NCBI GenBank assembly: GCA_039930945.1 | Contig: JBDTSW010000032.1 | Location: forward strand, 1 to 19,746 | DNA length: 19,746 bases | Source: JBDTSW01 sp039930945 | GTDB taxonomy: Bacteria > Actinomycetota > Thermoleophilia > Solirubrobacterales > 70-9 | Direction of reading: 5' to 3' | Shown here: positions 13,593 through 19,746 of the stretch, piece after piece | How positions within the stretch are numbered: position 1 is the stretch's first letter | How the letters are laid out: every line of letters starts with the position of its first letter | Notes under the pieces: generated by a model | The model's input: only the letters and a program-made list of their open reading frames with translations | The model's database searches: none | Told to the model about the DNA's origin: nothing | Program-made: the position numbers and the translations under genes

Positions 13593-14423
13593 CTAGCGGC
13601 ACTTGCCCGGGCCCGGCTCGGCCTTCCCCTTCTTGAGGTTGATCGCCACGAGCTTTCGCCTGCTGTTGTTCTCAGCGTCGGATTCGATGATCTCTGAGGG
13701 GCCATCGGGCGGATTGGCCGTGGAGACGAGGCAGTAGATCCCCTTCGGGAGGCTCCTGGGAAGAGGCAGCTTCTGGCCTGGTGTGAAGTAGCTGTACGTG
13801 TCGGCCCAGCCAACCGACAGGCCCATCCGGCTTGGTCCGTTCTCGGCATCCCCGAAGTTGCATCCCTGACTGGCGTAGCTGGCAAGGGCGGGAGACCCTG
13901 GGAGTCCAGGCCGCGCGCGATCCCCATCGAGAATGCAGAATCCGATCTTCCTCGAGGGCCCGGCGACAAGTTCGTCGGTCTTCTTGTCCGCGAGCTTGTA
14001 CTGGGAGAAGTCCTGGAGATGCCAGTGGTTGTGGACGGGGTGGAACTCAAAGCAGCCGACGGTCGCATCGCCCCCGGGTTCGACCCCTCCGCTGCCGTCG
14101 TCTTGGAACAGCACCTGTTCCGCTTCGAGATCCTCGCCGATGTCGTACTGACCTTGATCGGCGCAAGCCTGGGTCGGCTCGCCCGCGAAAAGCTCGAGTG
14201 GGCCTTCGCCGGCGTTGACGATGCGATTCGAAAGATGCAGAACCGGCCTGCCGCCGCCGGTCTTGCCGAGGCTGAGGGAGGGGCCGGGGGGCTTGATCGT
14301 CTTCAGATCCGGCAGCCGGACGGGCGATCCGGCCGAGACCGTGGTGGCCGCGGCGATCGATGTCGCGCCGCAGATCGCGATCGCCGCCGCAAGGCCTATC
14401 CGTCTCCGCTGAGTGACGTTCAT
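13593..14423 (-). CDS. Secreted lysyl-oxidase-like copper amine oxidase
   Basis: 276 residues with an N-terminal basic-hydrophobic signal peptide (cleavage likely near Ala31). The core resembles the lysyl oxidase catalytic domain. It has a copper-binding cluster HPVHNHWHLQDF with His131, His133 and His135, a Lys in SRKIGFCILD (Lys159) matching the LTQ-forming Lys in the animal GHKASFC context, and a Tyr in WADTYSYFTPGQ (Tyr210) matching the partner Tyr of the YDTYG context. Late residues IIESDAENNSRR match the family's conserved DYTNN end. Known members oxidise lysine side chains to aldehydes extracellularly using copper and oxygen; the bacterial substrate is unknown. It has several Cys for disulfides. 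It is convergent with trxB (19-base gap) and divergent from the metallo-beta-lactamase-like gene. Confidence 0.85.
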   Translation of the reverse strand: MNVTQRRRIGLAAAIAICGATSIAAATTVSAGSPVRLPDLKTIKPPGPSLSLGKTGGGRPVLHLSNRIVNAGEGPLELFAGEPTQACADQGQYDIGEDLEAEQVLFQDDGSGGVEPGGDATVGCFEFHPVHNHWHLQDFSQYKLADKKTDELVAGPSRKIGFCILDGDRARPGLPGSPALASYASQGCNFGDAENGPSRMGLSVGWADTYSYFTPGQKLPLPRSLPKGIYCLVSTANPPDGPSEIIESDAENNSRRKLVAINLKKGKAEPGPGKCR

Positions 14424-14512
14424 CTCCGCCAGTCCCCGGCCGAGCCTAGCACCGCCGATCAGCGGAATCGGCGAGGTCGGCGCCTGCGAGGACGCCCGGG
14501 TCGGCTCGGCGC

Positions 14513-14518
14513 TAAGGT
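14513..14518 (+). promoter_or_regulatory. Putative -10 box (TAAGGT), leaderless start
   Basis: TAAGGT ends exactly 6 bases before the ATG at 14525 and no Shine-Dalgarno sequence is present, so transcription would begin at or next to the start codon. Confidence 0.45.
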
Positions 14519-14524
14519 CCGGCG

Positions 14525-15643
14525 ATGGCCGTCGTCGAAATGCCGCAGGTCGACCTGCAAAGCGCCGGGCTGAAGCCGTTCGGAGAGTTCGACGAGGCGA
14601 ACGCGACCTGGCCGCGGGGCGATCGCCCGGCGGCGATCCGCGAGGCGGCGGCTGAGTTCCGCGCCCGCTTCGCGACGCCGGAAAACCGCGTCCGCGGCAT
14701 CCGCACGGTCGACATCGCCTCGGCTGGCTACCCGCTCAAGTTCGCCTTCGGCGGCGCGGCCAAGGGCCCCAACCCCTACATCAACATCATCAACCGGCTG
14801 CAGGTGATCCAGTTCGAGGGCTTCGACGGCGCGCTGCGCACCCTGGCCTACGAGCCGACGGTCCCCGAGGGCCCGGCCGAGGCGCCCTACTACGCGCAGC
14901 AGATCGAGCGGCTGGGCGAGTTCCTCTCCTTCAAGGTGCTGGCGACGATCTGGAACCACCCCGACGAGGCGCTGGCGAAGGCCGGGCTGCGGGTCGAGGA
15001 CGTCGACTACGTCAGCTTCGACCACCTTCATGTCCAGGATCTGCGCTTCGTCCTCGGGACCACGCAGCCGATCGCGGGCGAGAGCGCGCCCCGTCGGCCG
15101 CTGTTTCCGAACGCCAAGCTGATCGCCCAGCGCAAGGAGTGGGACACCTTCGCCTCGCTGCACCCGATGCAGTGGGCCTGGTACGTCGCCGACGGGATCA
15201 AGGACCTGATCACCGACCAGGTCGTCCTCGTCGACGGCGACGTCGAGTTGGGCAAGGGAGTGGCGCTCGTCTGGACGCCGGGGCACACCGACGGCAACCA
15301 CTCGCTCTGCGTCAACACCGACGGGGGGGTGTGGGTCTCGTCCGAAAACGGCGTCGCCGCGGACAACTGGCACCCGCACCTCTCGAAGATCCCGGGGGTG
15401 CGGCGAACGGCGGAGTTCTTCGGGCGAGAGGTGATCCTCAACTCGAACACGCTCGAGGACTCGATCGACCAGTACGACTCGATGATCAAGGAGAAGGCGC
15501 TGGCAGACCCCAACCGCCGCGATCCGCGCTTCCTCAACGTCTTCCCGTCCTCGGAGATGGCGGGCTGGCGGCGTCAGTGGCCGGTGGCGCCGACCTTCGC
15601 CTACGGAGGAATCAGCTCGGGGTCGCTCGAGCGACCCGGCTGA
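14525..15643 (+). CDS. Metallo-beta-lactamase-fold-like protein
   Basis: 372 residues, no signal peptide or helix bundle. Residues about 160-175 read DYVSFDHLHVQDL, a His-Leu-His with Asp three positions later, close to but not identical with the usual HxHxDH zinc motif. TPGHTDGNHSL at 251-261 matches the TPGHTxGH segment that supplies the third zinc His in glyoxalase/lactonase-type members. WVSSENGVAADNW and HPH (283-285) could supply the remaining ligands. The first 150 residues are unlike typical members and hold an extra domain (KFAFGGAAKGPNPYINIINR). It is therefore a divergent hydrolase-like protein of unknown substrate; assignment rests mainly on the two motifs. It lies 56 bases upstream of the EamA transporter on the same strand, which has its own -10-like box. 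Confidence 0.65.
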   Translation: MAVVEMPQVDLQSAGLKPFGEFDEANATWPRGDRPAAIREAAAEFRARFATPENRVRGIRTVDIASAGYPLKFAFGGAAKGPNPYINIINRLQVIQFEGFDGALRTLAYEPTVPEGPAEAPYYAQQIERLGEFLSFKVLATIWNHPDEALAKAGLRVEDVDYVSFDHLHVQDLRFVLGTTQPIAGESAPRRPLFPNAKLIAQRKEWDTFASLHPMQWAWYVADGIKDLITDQVVLVDGDVELGKGVALVWTPGHTDGNHSLCVNTDGGVWVSSENGVAADNWHPHLSKIPGVRRTAEFFGREVILNSNTLEDSIDQYDSMIKEKALADPNRRDPRFLNVFPSSEMAGWRRQWPVAPTFAYGGISSGSLERPG

Positions 15644-15687
15644 TAGTCGCGACCTGAACTGCTGACAGCCGCCCCGCCGCCGGGTCG

Positions 15688-15693
15688 TAATCT
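15688..15693 (+). promoter_or_regulatory. Putative -10 box (TAATCT) of the EamA gene
   Basis: TAATCT ends 6 bases before the ATG at 15700, in the 56-base gap, with no ribosome binding site following. Confidence 0.5.
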
Positions 15694-15699
15694 CGCGGG

Positions 15700-16581
15700 A
15701 TGGACCGGCGCTCTTGGACACTGCTGCTCGCGCTCGCCGCGATCTGGGGGGCGAGCTACATGCTCATCGAGATCGCGCTGCGCGACCTCTCTCCCGGTGT
15801 GGTCGCCTGGGGCCGGATCGTCCTCGCGGCGCTGGTCCTGCTCGCCTTTGCCGGATCATCCGGAGCCTTGCGCGGCCTCGGTTCCCGCTGGCCGATGCTG
15901 GCGTTGCTCGCAGCGATTCAGGTCGCCGGCCCCTTCCTGCTGATCGCGGCGGGTCAGCAGGCGATCACCTCTTCGCTCGCCGGAATCCTGGTCACCACGG
16001 CGCCGCTGTTCACGGCGCTGCTGGCTATCTGGGTCGATCATGAGGAGCGCTCCTCGGGACTGCGCCTGGTCGGCCTCCTGCTCGGCTTCGTCGGCGTGGT
16101 CGTCCTCTTGGGGCTGGACTTGAGCGGCTCGGGCGACGAGCTGCTGGGCGGGCTCGCGGTCGTGCTCGCCAGCCTCGGCTACGCGCTCGGCGGGTTCATC
16201 GTCAAGCATCGCTTCGGTGACGCCCGGCCGGTCGGGGTCGCCGCCTGGGTGATGGTCGCCAGCTCGCTCTGGCTCGCTCCCGCGGCCGCCGTGTCGGCGC
16301 CCAGTGTGGTCCCCGACGCCGGTTCCCTGCTGGCGGTGGCGGTGCTCGGTCTGGTCGGCACCGGGCTCGCCTTCGCGATCTACTACGAGCTCTTCGCCCG
16401 CGTTGGTCCGGCCCGCACATTGCTGGTCGCCTACCTGTCCACCGGCTTCGCCGTCGCCTATGGGACCGTGCTGCTCGACGAGGCCATCACCCTGGCCACG
16501 ATTGCCGGGCTGGTTCTGATCCTCGCGGGCTCCTGGCTGGCCGTCGAGGGCCGGGTGCGCCTCCGGCTCAGCCGGGCTTGA
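15700..16581 (+). CDS. EamA/DMT-family transporter
   Basis: 293 residues, ten hydrophobic helices in two repeated halves of five (about 5-135 and 147-285), the classical drug/metabolite transporter layout. The first half begins with WGASYMLIEIALRDLSP, followed by ITSSLAGILVTTAPLFTALLA, the family motif ending the fourth helix. In the second half the matching GLVGTGLAFAIYYELFARVGPART and STGFAVAYGTVLLDE are seen. Such proteins export amino acids, metabolites or drugs; the substrate cannot be inferred. The last 14 bases overlap the convergent acyl-CoA dehydrogenase gene. Confidence 0.92.
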   Translation: MDRRSWTLLLALAAIWGASYMLIEIALRDLSPGVVAWGRIVLAALVLLAFAGSSGALRGLGSRWPMLALLAAIQVAGPFLLIAAGQQAITSSLAGILVTTAPLFTALLAIWVDHEERSSGLRLVGLLLGFVGVVVLLGLDLSGSGDELLGGLAVVLASLGYALGGFIVKHRFGDARPVGVAAWVMVASSLWLAPAAAVSAPSVVPDAGSLLAVAVLGLVGTGLAFAIYYELFARVGPARTLLVAYLSTGFAVAYGTVLLDEAITLATIAGLVLILAGSWLAVEGRVRLRLSRA

Positions 16582-17737
16582 CCGGGGTCATGGCGTCGAT
16601 CCCGGTCGCGTCGCGGGCGATGATCAGCTTCTGGATCTGTGAGGTGCCCTCGTACAGCGTCGTCACCCGGGCGTCGCGCAGGTAGCGCTCGACCGGATGG
16701 TCGTCGACGTAGCCCGACCCGCCGTGAACCTGGATCGCCAGGTTCGCGCACTCGACCGAGGACTCGCTCGCGTACAGCTTCGCCACCGAGGTCGCGATCG
16801 TGCTCGGCTCGCCGGCGTCCTTGAGCTCACCCGCCCGCCTGACCAGCAGTCGAGCGGCGTCGCGGCGGACGATCATGTCGGCGATCATCTGCTGCACGAG
16901 CTGGAAGCTGGCGATCGGGACGCCGAACTGCTTGCGCTCGGTGGAGTAGGCGACGGAGGCGTCGACGCAGCCCTGGCAGATGCCGACGCATCCGGCGGCC
17001 ACCGAGTAGCGGCCCGAGTCGAGCGCGGACATCGCCACCCTGAAGCCGTCTCCGACCTCGCCCATCAGCGCCTCGTCGGCCACCTCGACGTCGTCGAGGG
17101 CGAGCGATGCGGTGTCCGATGAGCGCAGGCCGAGCTTGCCGTGGATCTCCTGCGACGAGAACCCCTCCGCCTCGGTCGGCACCAGAAAACAGGCCATGCC
17201 GCGGTGCCCCTTGGAGGGATCGGTCTGGGCGAACACCATCGCAACCTCGGCGACATTGCCGAGGGAGATCCACATCTTCTGGCCGCTGATCCTCCAGCCG
17301 CCGTCCACCTTGGAGGCGCGCGTGCGGACCGACGCCGCGTCGGAGCCGGTGTCGGGCTCGGTCAGCCCGAAGCAGCCGAGCGCCTCGCCGGTGCACAGGC
17401 GCGGCAGCCAACGCTGCTTCTGCTCCTCTGAGCCCCAACGCTCGATCGAGCTGCAGACGAGGGAGGTCTGCACCGAGACCACGGTCCGCATCGCCGAGTC
17501 GCCGCGGCCGACCTCCTCGACAATCAGCCCGTAGCTGACGTGGTCGAGGCCGCGCCCGCCGTAGGGCTCGGACACCGTCGCCCCGAGGTAGCCGATCTCG
17601 CCGAGCCTCGAGGCGAGTTCGCGGTCGAAGCGCTCGGCGCGGTCGCTCTCACGCACCCTGGGGATGACCTCCTTGTCGACGAACTCGCGCGCGGTCTCGC
17701 GGATCAGCTGCTGTTCGTCGGTGAGGCCGAAGGTCAC
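16568..17737 (-). CDS. Acyl-CoA dehydrogenase
   Basis: 389 residues, standard length. An FAD enzyme that introduces a trans-2 double bond into acyl-CoA, passing electrons to ETF. Domain order: N-terminal helical domain, middle beta domain with CFGLTEPDTGSDAAS (122-136, flavin and substrate contacts) and KMWISLGNVAEV (154-165), then the C-terminal helical domain with RKQFGVPIASFQ (268-279), QVHGGSGYVDDHPVERYLRDAR (336-357) and the catalytic Glu363 in LYEGTSQIQK. The position of the Glu favours short/branched-chain or general types over isovaleryl/long-chain forms; exact chain length is unknown. It starts 9 bases after the stop of the aminotransferase gene, so the two form an operon. Confidence 0.95.
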   Translation of the reverse strand: MTFGLTDEQQLIRETAREFVDKEVIPRVRESDRAERFDRELASRLGEIGYLGATVSEPYGGRGLDHVSYGLIVEEVGRGDSAMRTVVSVQTSLVCSSIERWGSEEQKQRWLPRLCTGEALGCFGLTEPDTGSDAASVRTRASKVDGGWRISGQKMWISLGNVAEVAMVFAQTDPSKGHRGMACFLVPTEAEGFSSQEIHGKLGLRSSDTASLALDDVEVADEALMGEVGDGFRVAMSALDSGRYSVAAGCVGICQGCVDASVAYSTERKQFGVPIASFQLVQQMIADMIVRRDAARLLVRRAGELKDAGEPSTIATSVAKLYASESSVECANLAIQVHGGSGYVDDHPVERYLRDARVTTLYEGTSQIQKLIIARDATGIDAMTPVKPG

Positions 17738-17746
17738 GGCGGCAGC

Positions 17747-18532
17747 CTAGGCGAGGGCGCGCGCGACCACTTGGTCGAAGGCCTCGCGGGCGTCGGCGGT
17801 GTGGGCCCCGTCGGCAACCATCTCGTGATCGTCGATTCGTGTGATCGGCTGCACCTCGCGGACGGTGGAGGCGAGGAAGGCCTCATCGGCGGCGAGCAGG
17901 TCGTCGAGGGTGAACTCGCCCTGGGCCACATGGAGCTCGTTGATGATCCGCTGGCGGGTGATCGACTCCAGGATTCCGGTCCCGAGCGCCGGGGTGTGCA
18001 GGGGGCCGCTCGGGGGCGCCCAGAAGATGGTCGAGGTGGGCGCCTCGAGGATGACCCGGTCCGGGCGAACGAGGAGCGCCTCGTCGGCGCCCCGAGCATG
18101 AGCGAGGCGGGTCGCCTGCATGTTGGCGCCGTAGGAGAGCGATTTGACGCCGGTGAGGATGATCGACGGACTGTAGGCCACCGTGGCCAGGCTGACCGTC
18201 TCGCCCTTGTCCGGCAAGGCCTCGGTGGCGGCGATCCGCCGTCCGCCCCGGGTGAGCACGATCCGCAGCTGCGCGTCGCCGTCGCCGAAGCGCTCCAGCA
18301 GCGCCGCGATCTCCCGCTCGAGCGGCTCGCGCTCCACGGGCAGCTCGATCGTCGCCGCCGACCGCTCCAGCCGGTCGAGGTGGTCGGCCAGGGCGAAGGG
18401 CCGCCCCGCATACAGGCGGATCACCTCGAACACCCCGTCCCCGCGGTAGAGGCCGTCGTCGGCGAGGGGGATGGCGGCCTTCGCCGTCGGGGTGATTGCG
18501 CCGCTGACGCTTGCCAGCTCGGGGACGTCCAT
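17747..18532 (-). CDS. Class IV aminotransferase (PabC/IlvE/D-amino acid aminotransferase type)
   Basis: 261 residues, PLP-dependent, cytoplasmic. Fold-type IV features: IPLADDGLYRGDGVFEVIRLY (21-41), the Schiff-base Lys130 in VKSLSYGANMQATRLA, the PLP-binding Glu163 in ILEAPTSTIFW, and the GILESITRQRII segment that binds the phosphate. The usual FEGTTSN around the Glu is changed to LEAPTST. The short length fits 4-amino-4-deoxychorismate lyase (PabC) better than branched-chain aminotransferases, but no pabA/pabB genes are beside it, so the substrate stays open. First gene of an operon with the acyl-CoA dehydrogenase. Confidence 0.9.
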   Translation of the reverse strand: MDVPELASVSGAITPTAKAAIPLADDGLYRGDGVFEVIRLYAGRPFALADHLDRLERSAATIELPVEREPLEREIAALLERFGDGDAQLRIVLTRGGRRIAATEALPDKGETVSLATVAYSPSIILTGVKSLSYGANMQATRLAHARGADEALLVRPDRVILEAPTSTIFWAPPSGPLHTPALGTGILESITRQRIINELHVAQGEFTLDDLLAADEAFLASTVREVQPITRIDDHEMVADGAHTADAREAFDQVVARALA

Positions 18533-18541
18533 CGCCGGCCG

Positions 18542-18547
18542 AGGCTA
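18542..18547 (-). promoter_or_regulatory. Putative -10 box (TAGCCT) of the aminotransferase operon
   Basis: On the minus strand TAGCCT ends 9 bases before the ATG at 18532, inside the short (53-base) divergent gap. Confidence 0.4.
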
Positions 18548-18570
18548 TCGATGATGCCGGCCCACGGCGC

Positions 18571-18576
18571 TAGGGT
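18571..18576 (+). promoter_or_regulatory. Putative -10 box (TAGGGT) of the small membrane protein operon
   Basis: TAGGGT ends 9 bases before the ATG at 18586, back to back with the minus-strand box at 18542-18547. A GGCGG just before the ATG is too close to be an efficient ribosome binding site. Confidence 0.35.
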
Positions 18577-18585
18577 GGACGGCGG

Positions 18586-18906
18586 ATGGAGTTCGTGCTC
18601 GTCTCGATGGGCATGATCGCGCTGATCGTGCTGGTGCTGGTTGTGCTCGGCAATGCCTACCCGGGCAGTGGGGCCGACCTCGTGGACTGGCGCCCGACGC
18701 GCTCGCACGAGCTGGAGGCCCAGCTCGAGCTCGACGACGTTCAGCAGATGATGGAGGCCCAGAACGAGATCCGACGCCGCCGTGGGGCCGCCGATCTCAC
18801 CGACGCCGATCTGCAGCGAATGGTCGACGAGGACGAGGCCGTGCGCGCCCGCGCCCGCCCCGCCGCGGCCCGGGAGCCTGAGGACGACCCATCGCCAGAG
18901 CGCTGA
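18586..18906 (+). CDS. Small single-helix membrane protein with acidic coiled tail
   Basis: 106 residues. One N-terminal membrane helix (about residues 3-23, rich in Val, Leu and Ile) is followed by a cytoplasmic-type charged region. Residues 44-62 (LEAQLELDDVQQMMEAQNE) are heptad-like and could form a short coiled coil, then RRRRG and a second acidic helix with DLTDADLQRMVDEDEAVRARAR. I do not recognise the family. It overlaps the next gene by 16 bases if that gene starts at the ATC at 18891. Confidence 0.8.
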   Translation: MEFVLVSMGMIALIVLVLVVLGNAYPGSGADLVDWRPTRSHELEAQLELDDVQQMMEAQNEIRRRRGAADLTDADLQRMVDEDEAVRARARPAAAREPEDDPSPER

Positions 18907-19379
18907 TCGTCGGCTGCGGCTGCCGCGGCCAAGCGCTCGGGGAGAGCCTGCTCGCGGCCGGATGGCAGGTTCGGGGCACGACCCGAGACCCGCTTCGCGC
19001 CGGGGCGATCACCTCCGGGGGGATCGAGGCCGTGGTCGCCGATCCCGACCGCGTCGGCACCGTCTATGACTGTCTCGAGCAGGTGACTCTGGTCTTCTGG
19101 CTGTTGGGCTCGGCCGGCGGCGGCCGGGAGGCGCTGGAGGCGATCCACGGCCCGCGGCTGGAGCGCCTGCTCGAGAAGGTGGTCGACACCCCGGTGCGCG
19201 GCTTCGTCTACGAGGCCGCCGGCGTCGTTCCGGCCGAGCTGCTGGGACAGGGCGCAGCGCTGGTCGCCGAGGCCGGCGAGCGCTGGCGGATCCCGGTCGA
19301 GGTGGTGGCCGCCGAGCCCGGCGATCCGGCGAGTTGGCTTGCGGCGATGCTCTCCGCGGCGCAGCGGCTGACTCGATGA
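18891..19379 (+). CDS. Rossmann-fold NAD(P)-binding protein, apparent ATC start
   Basis: 162 residues. The frame is stopped at 18879-18881 and contains no ATG, GTG or TTG before the Rossmann motif. The codons after ATC 18891 read ARALIVGCGCRGQALGESLL, the usual beginning of a dinucleotide-binding fold (GxGxxG-like GCGCRG at 8-13), so translation must start at ATC 18891 or the rarer CTG 18903 to include it. GAGGA at 18880-18884 lies 6 bases before the ATC, ideal spacing. Using the first ATG-like codon (GTG 19032) would remove the whole nucleotide-binding motif. The rest (GTTRDP, VFWLLGSA, PVRGFVYEAAG) fits an atypical short dehydrogenase/reductase-like protein. A sequencing error changing ATG to ATC is possible. 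Coupled to the upstream gene by overlap. Confidence 0.7.
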   Translation: MARALIVGCGCRGQALGESLLAAGWQVRGTTRDPLRAGAITSGGIEAVVADPDRVGTVYDCLEQVTLVFWLLGSAGGGREALEAIHGPRLERLLEKVVDTPVRGFVYEAAGVVPAELLGQGAALVAEAGERWRIPVEVVAAEPGDPASWLAAMLSAAQRLTR

Positions 19380-19466
19380 CCGAGCCGACGGGGCGAAACA
19401 TCTAAACTCCGATGGGAATTAGCCCTATTTCACCAAGCGCAGGGTTTGAGAGTTGAGGAGGCACCG

Positions 19467-19746
19467 ATGGGTGACTATGCGAAGGATGTCCTGGTCTCGA
19501 CGGATTGGGTCGCGGAACACCTGGAAGACGACGCGATCCGGGTCGTCGAGGTGGATGAGAACCCGGCGCTTTACGCCGAGGCTCACATTCCCGGCGCGAT
19601 CGGCTTCGACTGGAAGCTCGACCTTCAAGATCAGGTCAAGCGCGACTTCCTCGGGCCGAAGGAGTTCGGCGAGCTGATGGCGAGCCGAGGCATCTCCAAC
19701 GACCACACGATCGTCCTCTACGGCGACCGCAACAACTGGTTCGCCG
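19467..19746 (+). CDS. Rhodanese-type thiosulfate/3-mercaptopyruvate sulfurtransferase (3'-truncated by window edge)
   Basis: The first 93 residues are visible. A GAGGAG at 19455-19460, 6 bases before the ATG, is the clearest ribosome binding site in the window. The sequence shows the N-terminal rhodanese domain: VSTDWVAEHLED, VVEVDENPALYAEAHIPGAIGFDWKLDLQD (with the conserved HIPGA), then HTIVLYGDRNNWFA, where the classical two-domain enzymes continue. The catalytic Cys belongs to the second domain, outside the window. Such enzymes transfer sulfane sulfur from thiosulfate or mercaptopyruvate to cyanide or thiol acceptors. The 87-base gap upstream is AT-richer and holds TAAACT at 19403-19408, a possible -10 box, so it probably has its own promoter with a leader of about 50 bases. 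Confidence 0.93.
   Translation, partial: MGDYAKDVLVSTDWVAEHLEDDAIRVVEVDENPALYAEAHIPGAIGFDWKLDLQDQVKRDFLGPKEFGELMASRGISNDHTIVLYGDRNNWFA

Noticed and set aside
13573..13593. Hairpin (CTCG-CCGC-CGAG) between trxB and the lysyl-oxidase-like gene as a terminator
   Set aside because: The stem is only about 4-5 base pairs and no T-run follows on either strand.
1..19746. tRNA, rRNA, CRISPR, insertion sequences, attachment sites
   Set aside because: No cloverleaf-like sequence, spaced repeats, transposase motifs or terminal inverted repeats were seen on either strand by eye; a covariance-model search was not possible.

Overview
This is a high-GC actinobacterial chromosome segment. The gene style (YS-motif type A2 heme-copper oxidase, tightly packed operons, many starts lying just behind a TAnnnT -10 box) suggests the Thermoleophilia/Solirubrobacterales side of the Actinobacteria. 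That placement is an inference from protein style, not from a marker gene. There are no rRNA, tRNA, CRISPR or IS elements, and no gene-free stretch longer than about 140 bases.

Layout. (1) Bases 1-2877, plus strand: the end of an aa3-type oxidase operon. It holds ctaD (5' end outside the window), a tandem UspA-like protein, ctaE and a 66-residue membrane protein. (2) 2888-3598, minus: a dihaem cytochrome c lipoprotein, convergent with the oxidase operon. (3) 3736-4152, plus: a two-CBS-domain protein. (4) 9204 to 4149, minus: a six-gene oxidase-related operon in the order COX2-like, COX1-like, ctaA, ctaB, a 36-residue single-helix protein and a subunit IV-like protein. (5) 10268-9282, minus: an NAD-dependent epimerase-type SDR. 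It is divergent from a PAP2-family membrane phosphatase (10292-11299, plus), which is followed by an LPG-synthase-TM/flippase-like protein (11351-12532) and thioredoxin reductase (12563-13573). (6) 14423-13593, minus: a secreted lysyl-oxidase-like protein, divergent from a metallo-beta-lactamase-like protein (14525-15643) and an EamA transporter (15700-16581). (7) 18532-16568, minus: a class IV aminotransferase and an acyl-CoA dehydrogenase. (8) 18586 to the end, plus: a small membrane protein, a Rossmann-fold protein that appears to start with ATC, and the start of a rhodanese-type sulfurtransferase.

Main observation. The window encodes two subunit I proteins. The ctaD at the left edge has every catalytic residue visible in its part of the protein. 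The second one (8200-6521) is full length and clearly homologous, but all six histidines that bind low-spin heme, high-spin heme and CuB are replaced. The active-site tyrosine, the K-channel lysine, the D-channel aspartate and the heme-propionate arginine pair are also gone. Its partner subunit II (9204-8197) has lost both CuA cysteines and the second histidine. Both frames are intact, overlap as GTGA, and lead straight into the heme A and heme O synthase genes. This looks like a retained, cofactor-less pseudo-oxidase encoded with the heme A pathway. I know of no described role for such a pair.

A second pattern is that eight genes that begin transcription units have a TAnnnT or TATA -10-like box ending 6-9 bases before the start codon. 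This suggests widespread leaderless or near-leaderless transcription.
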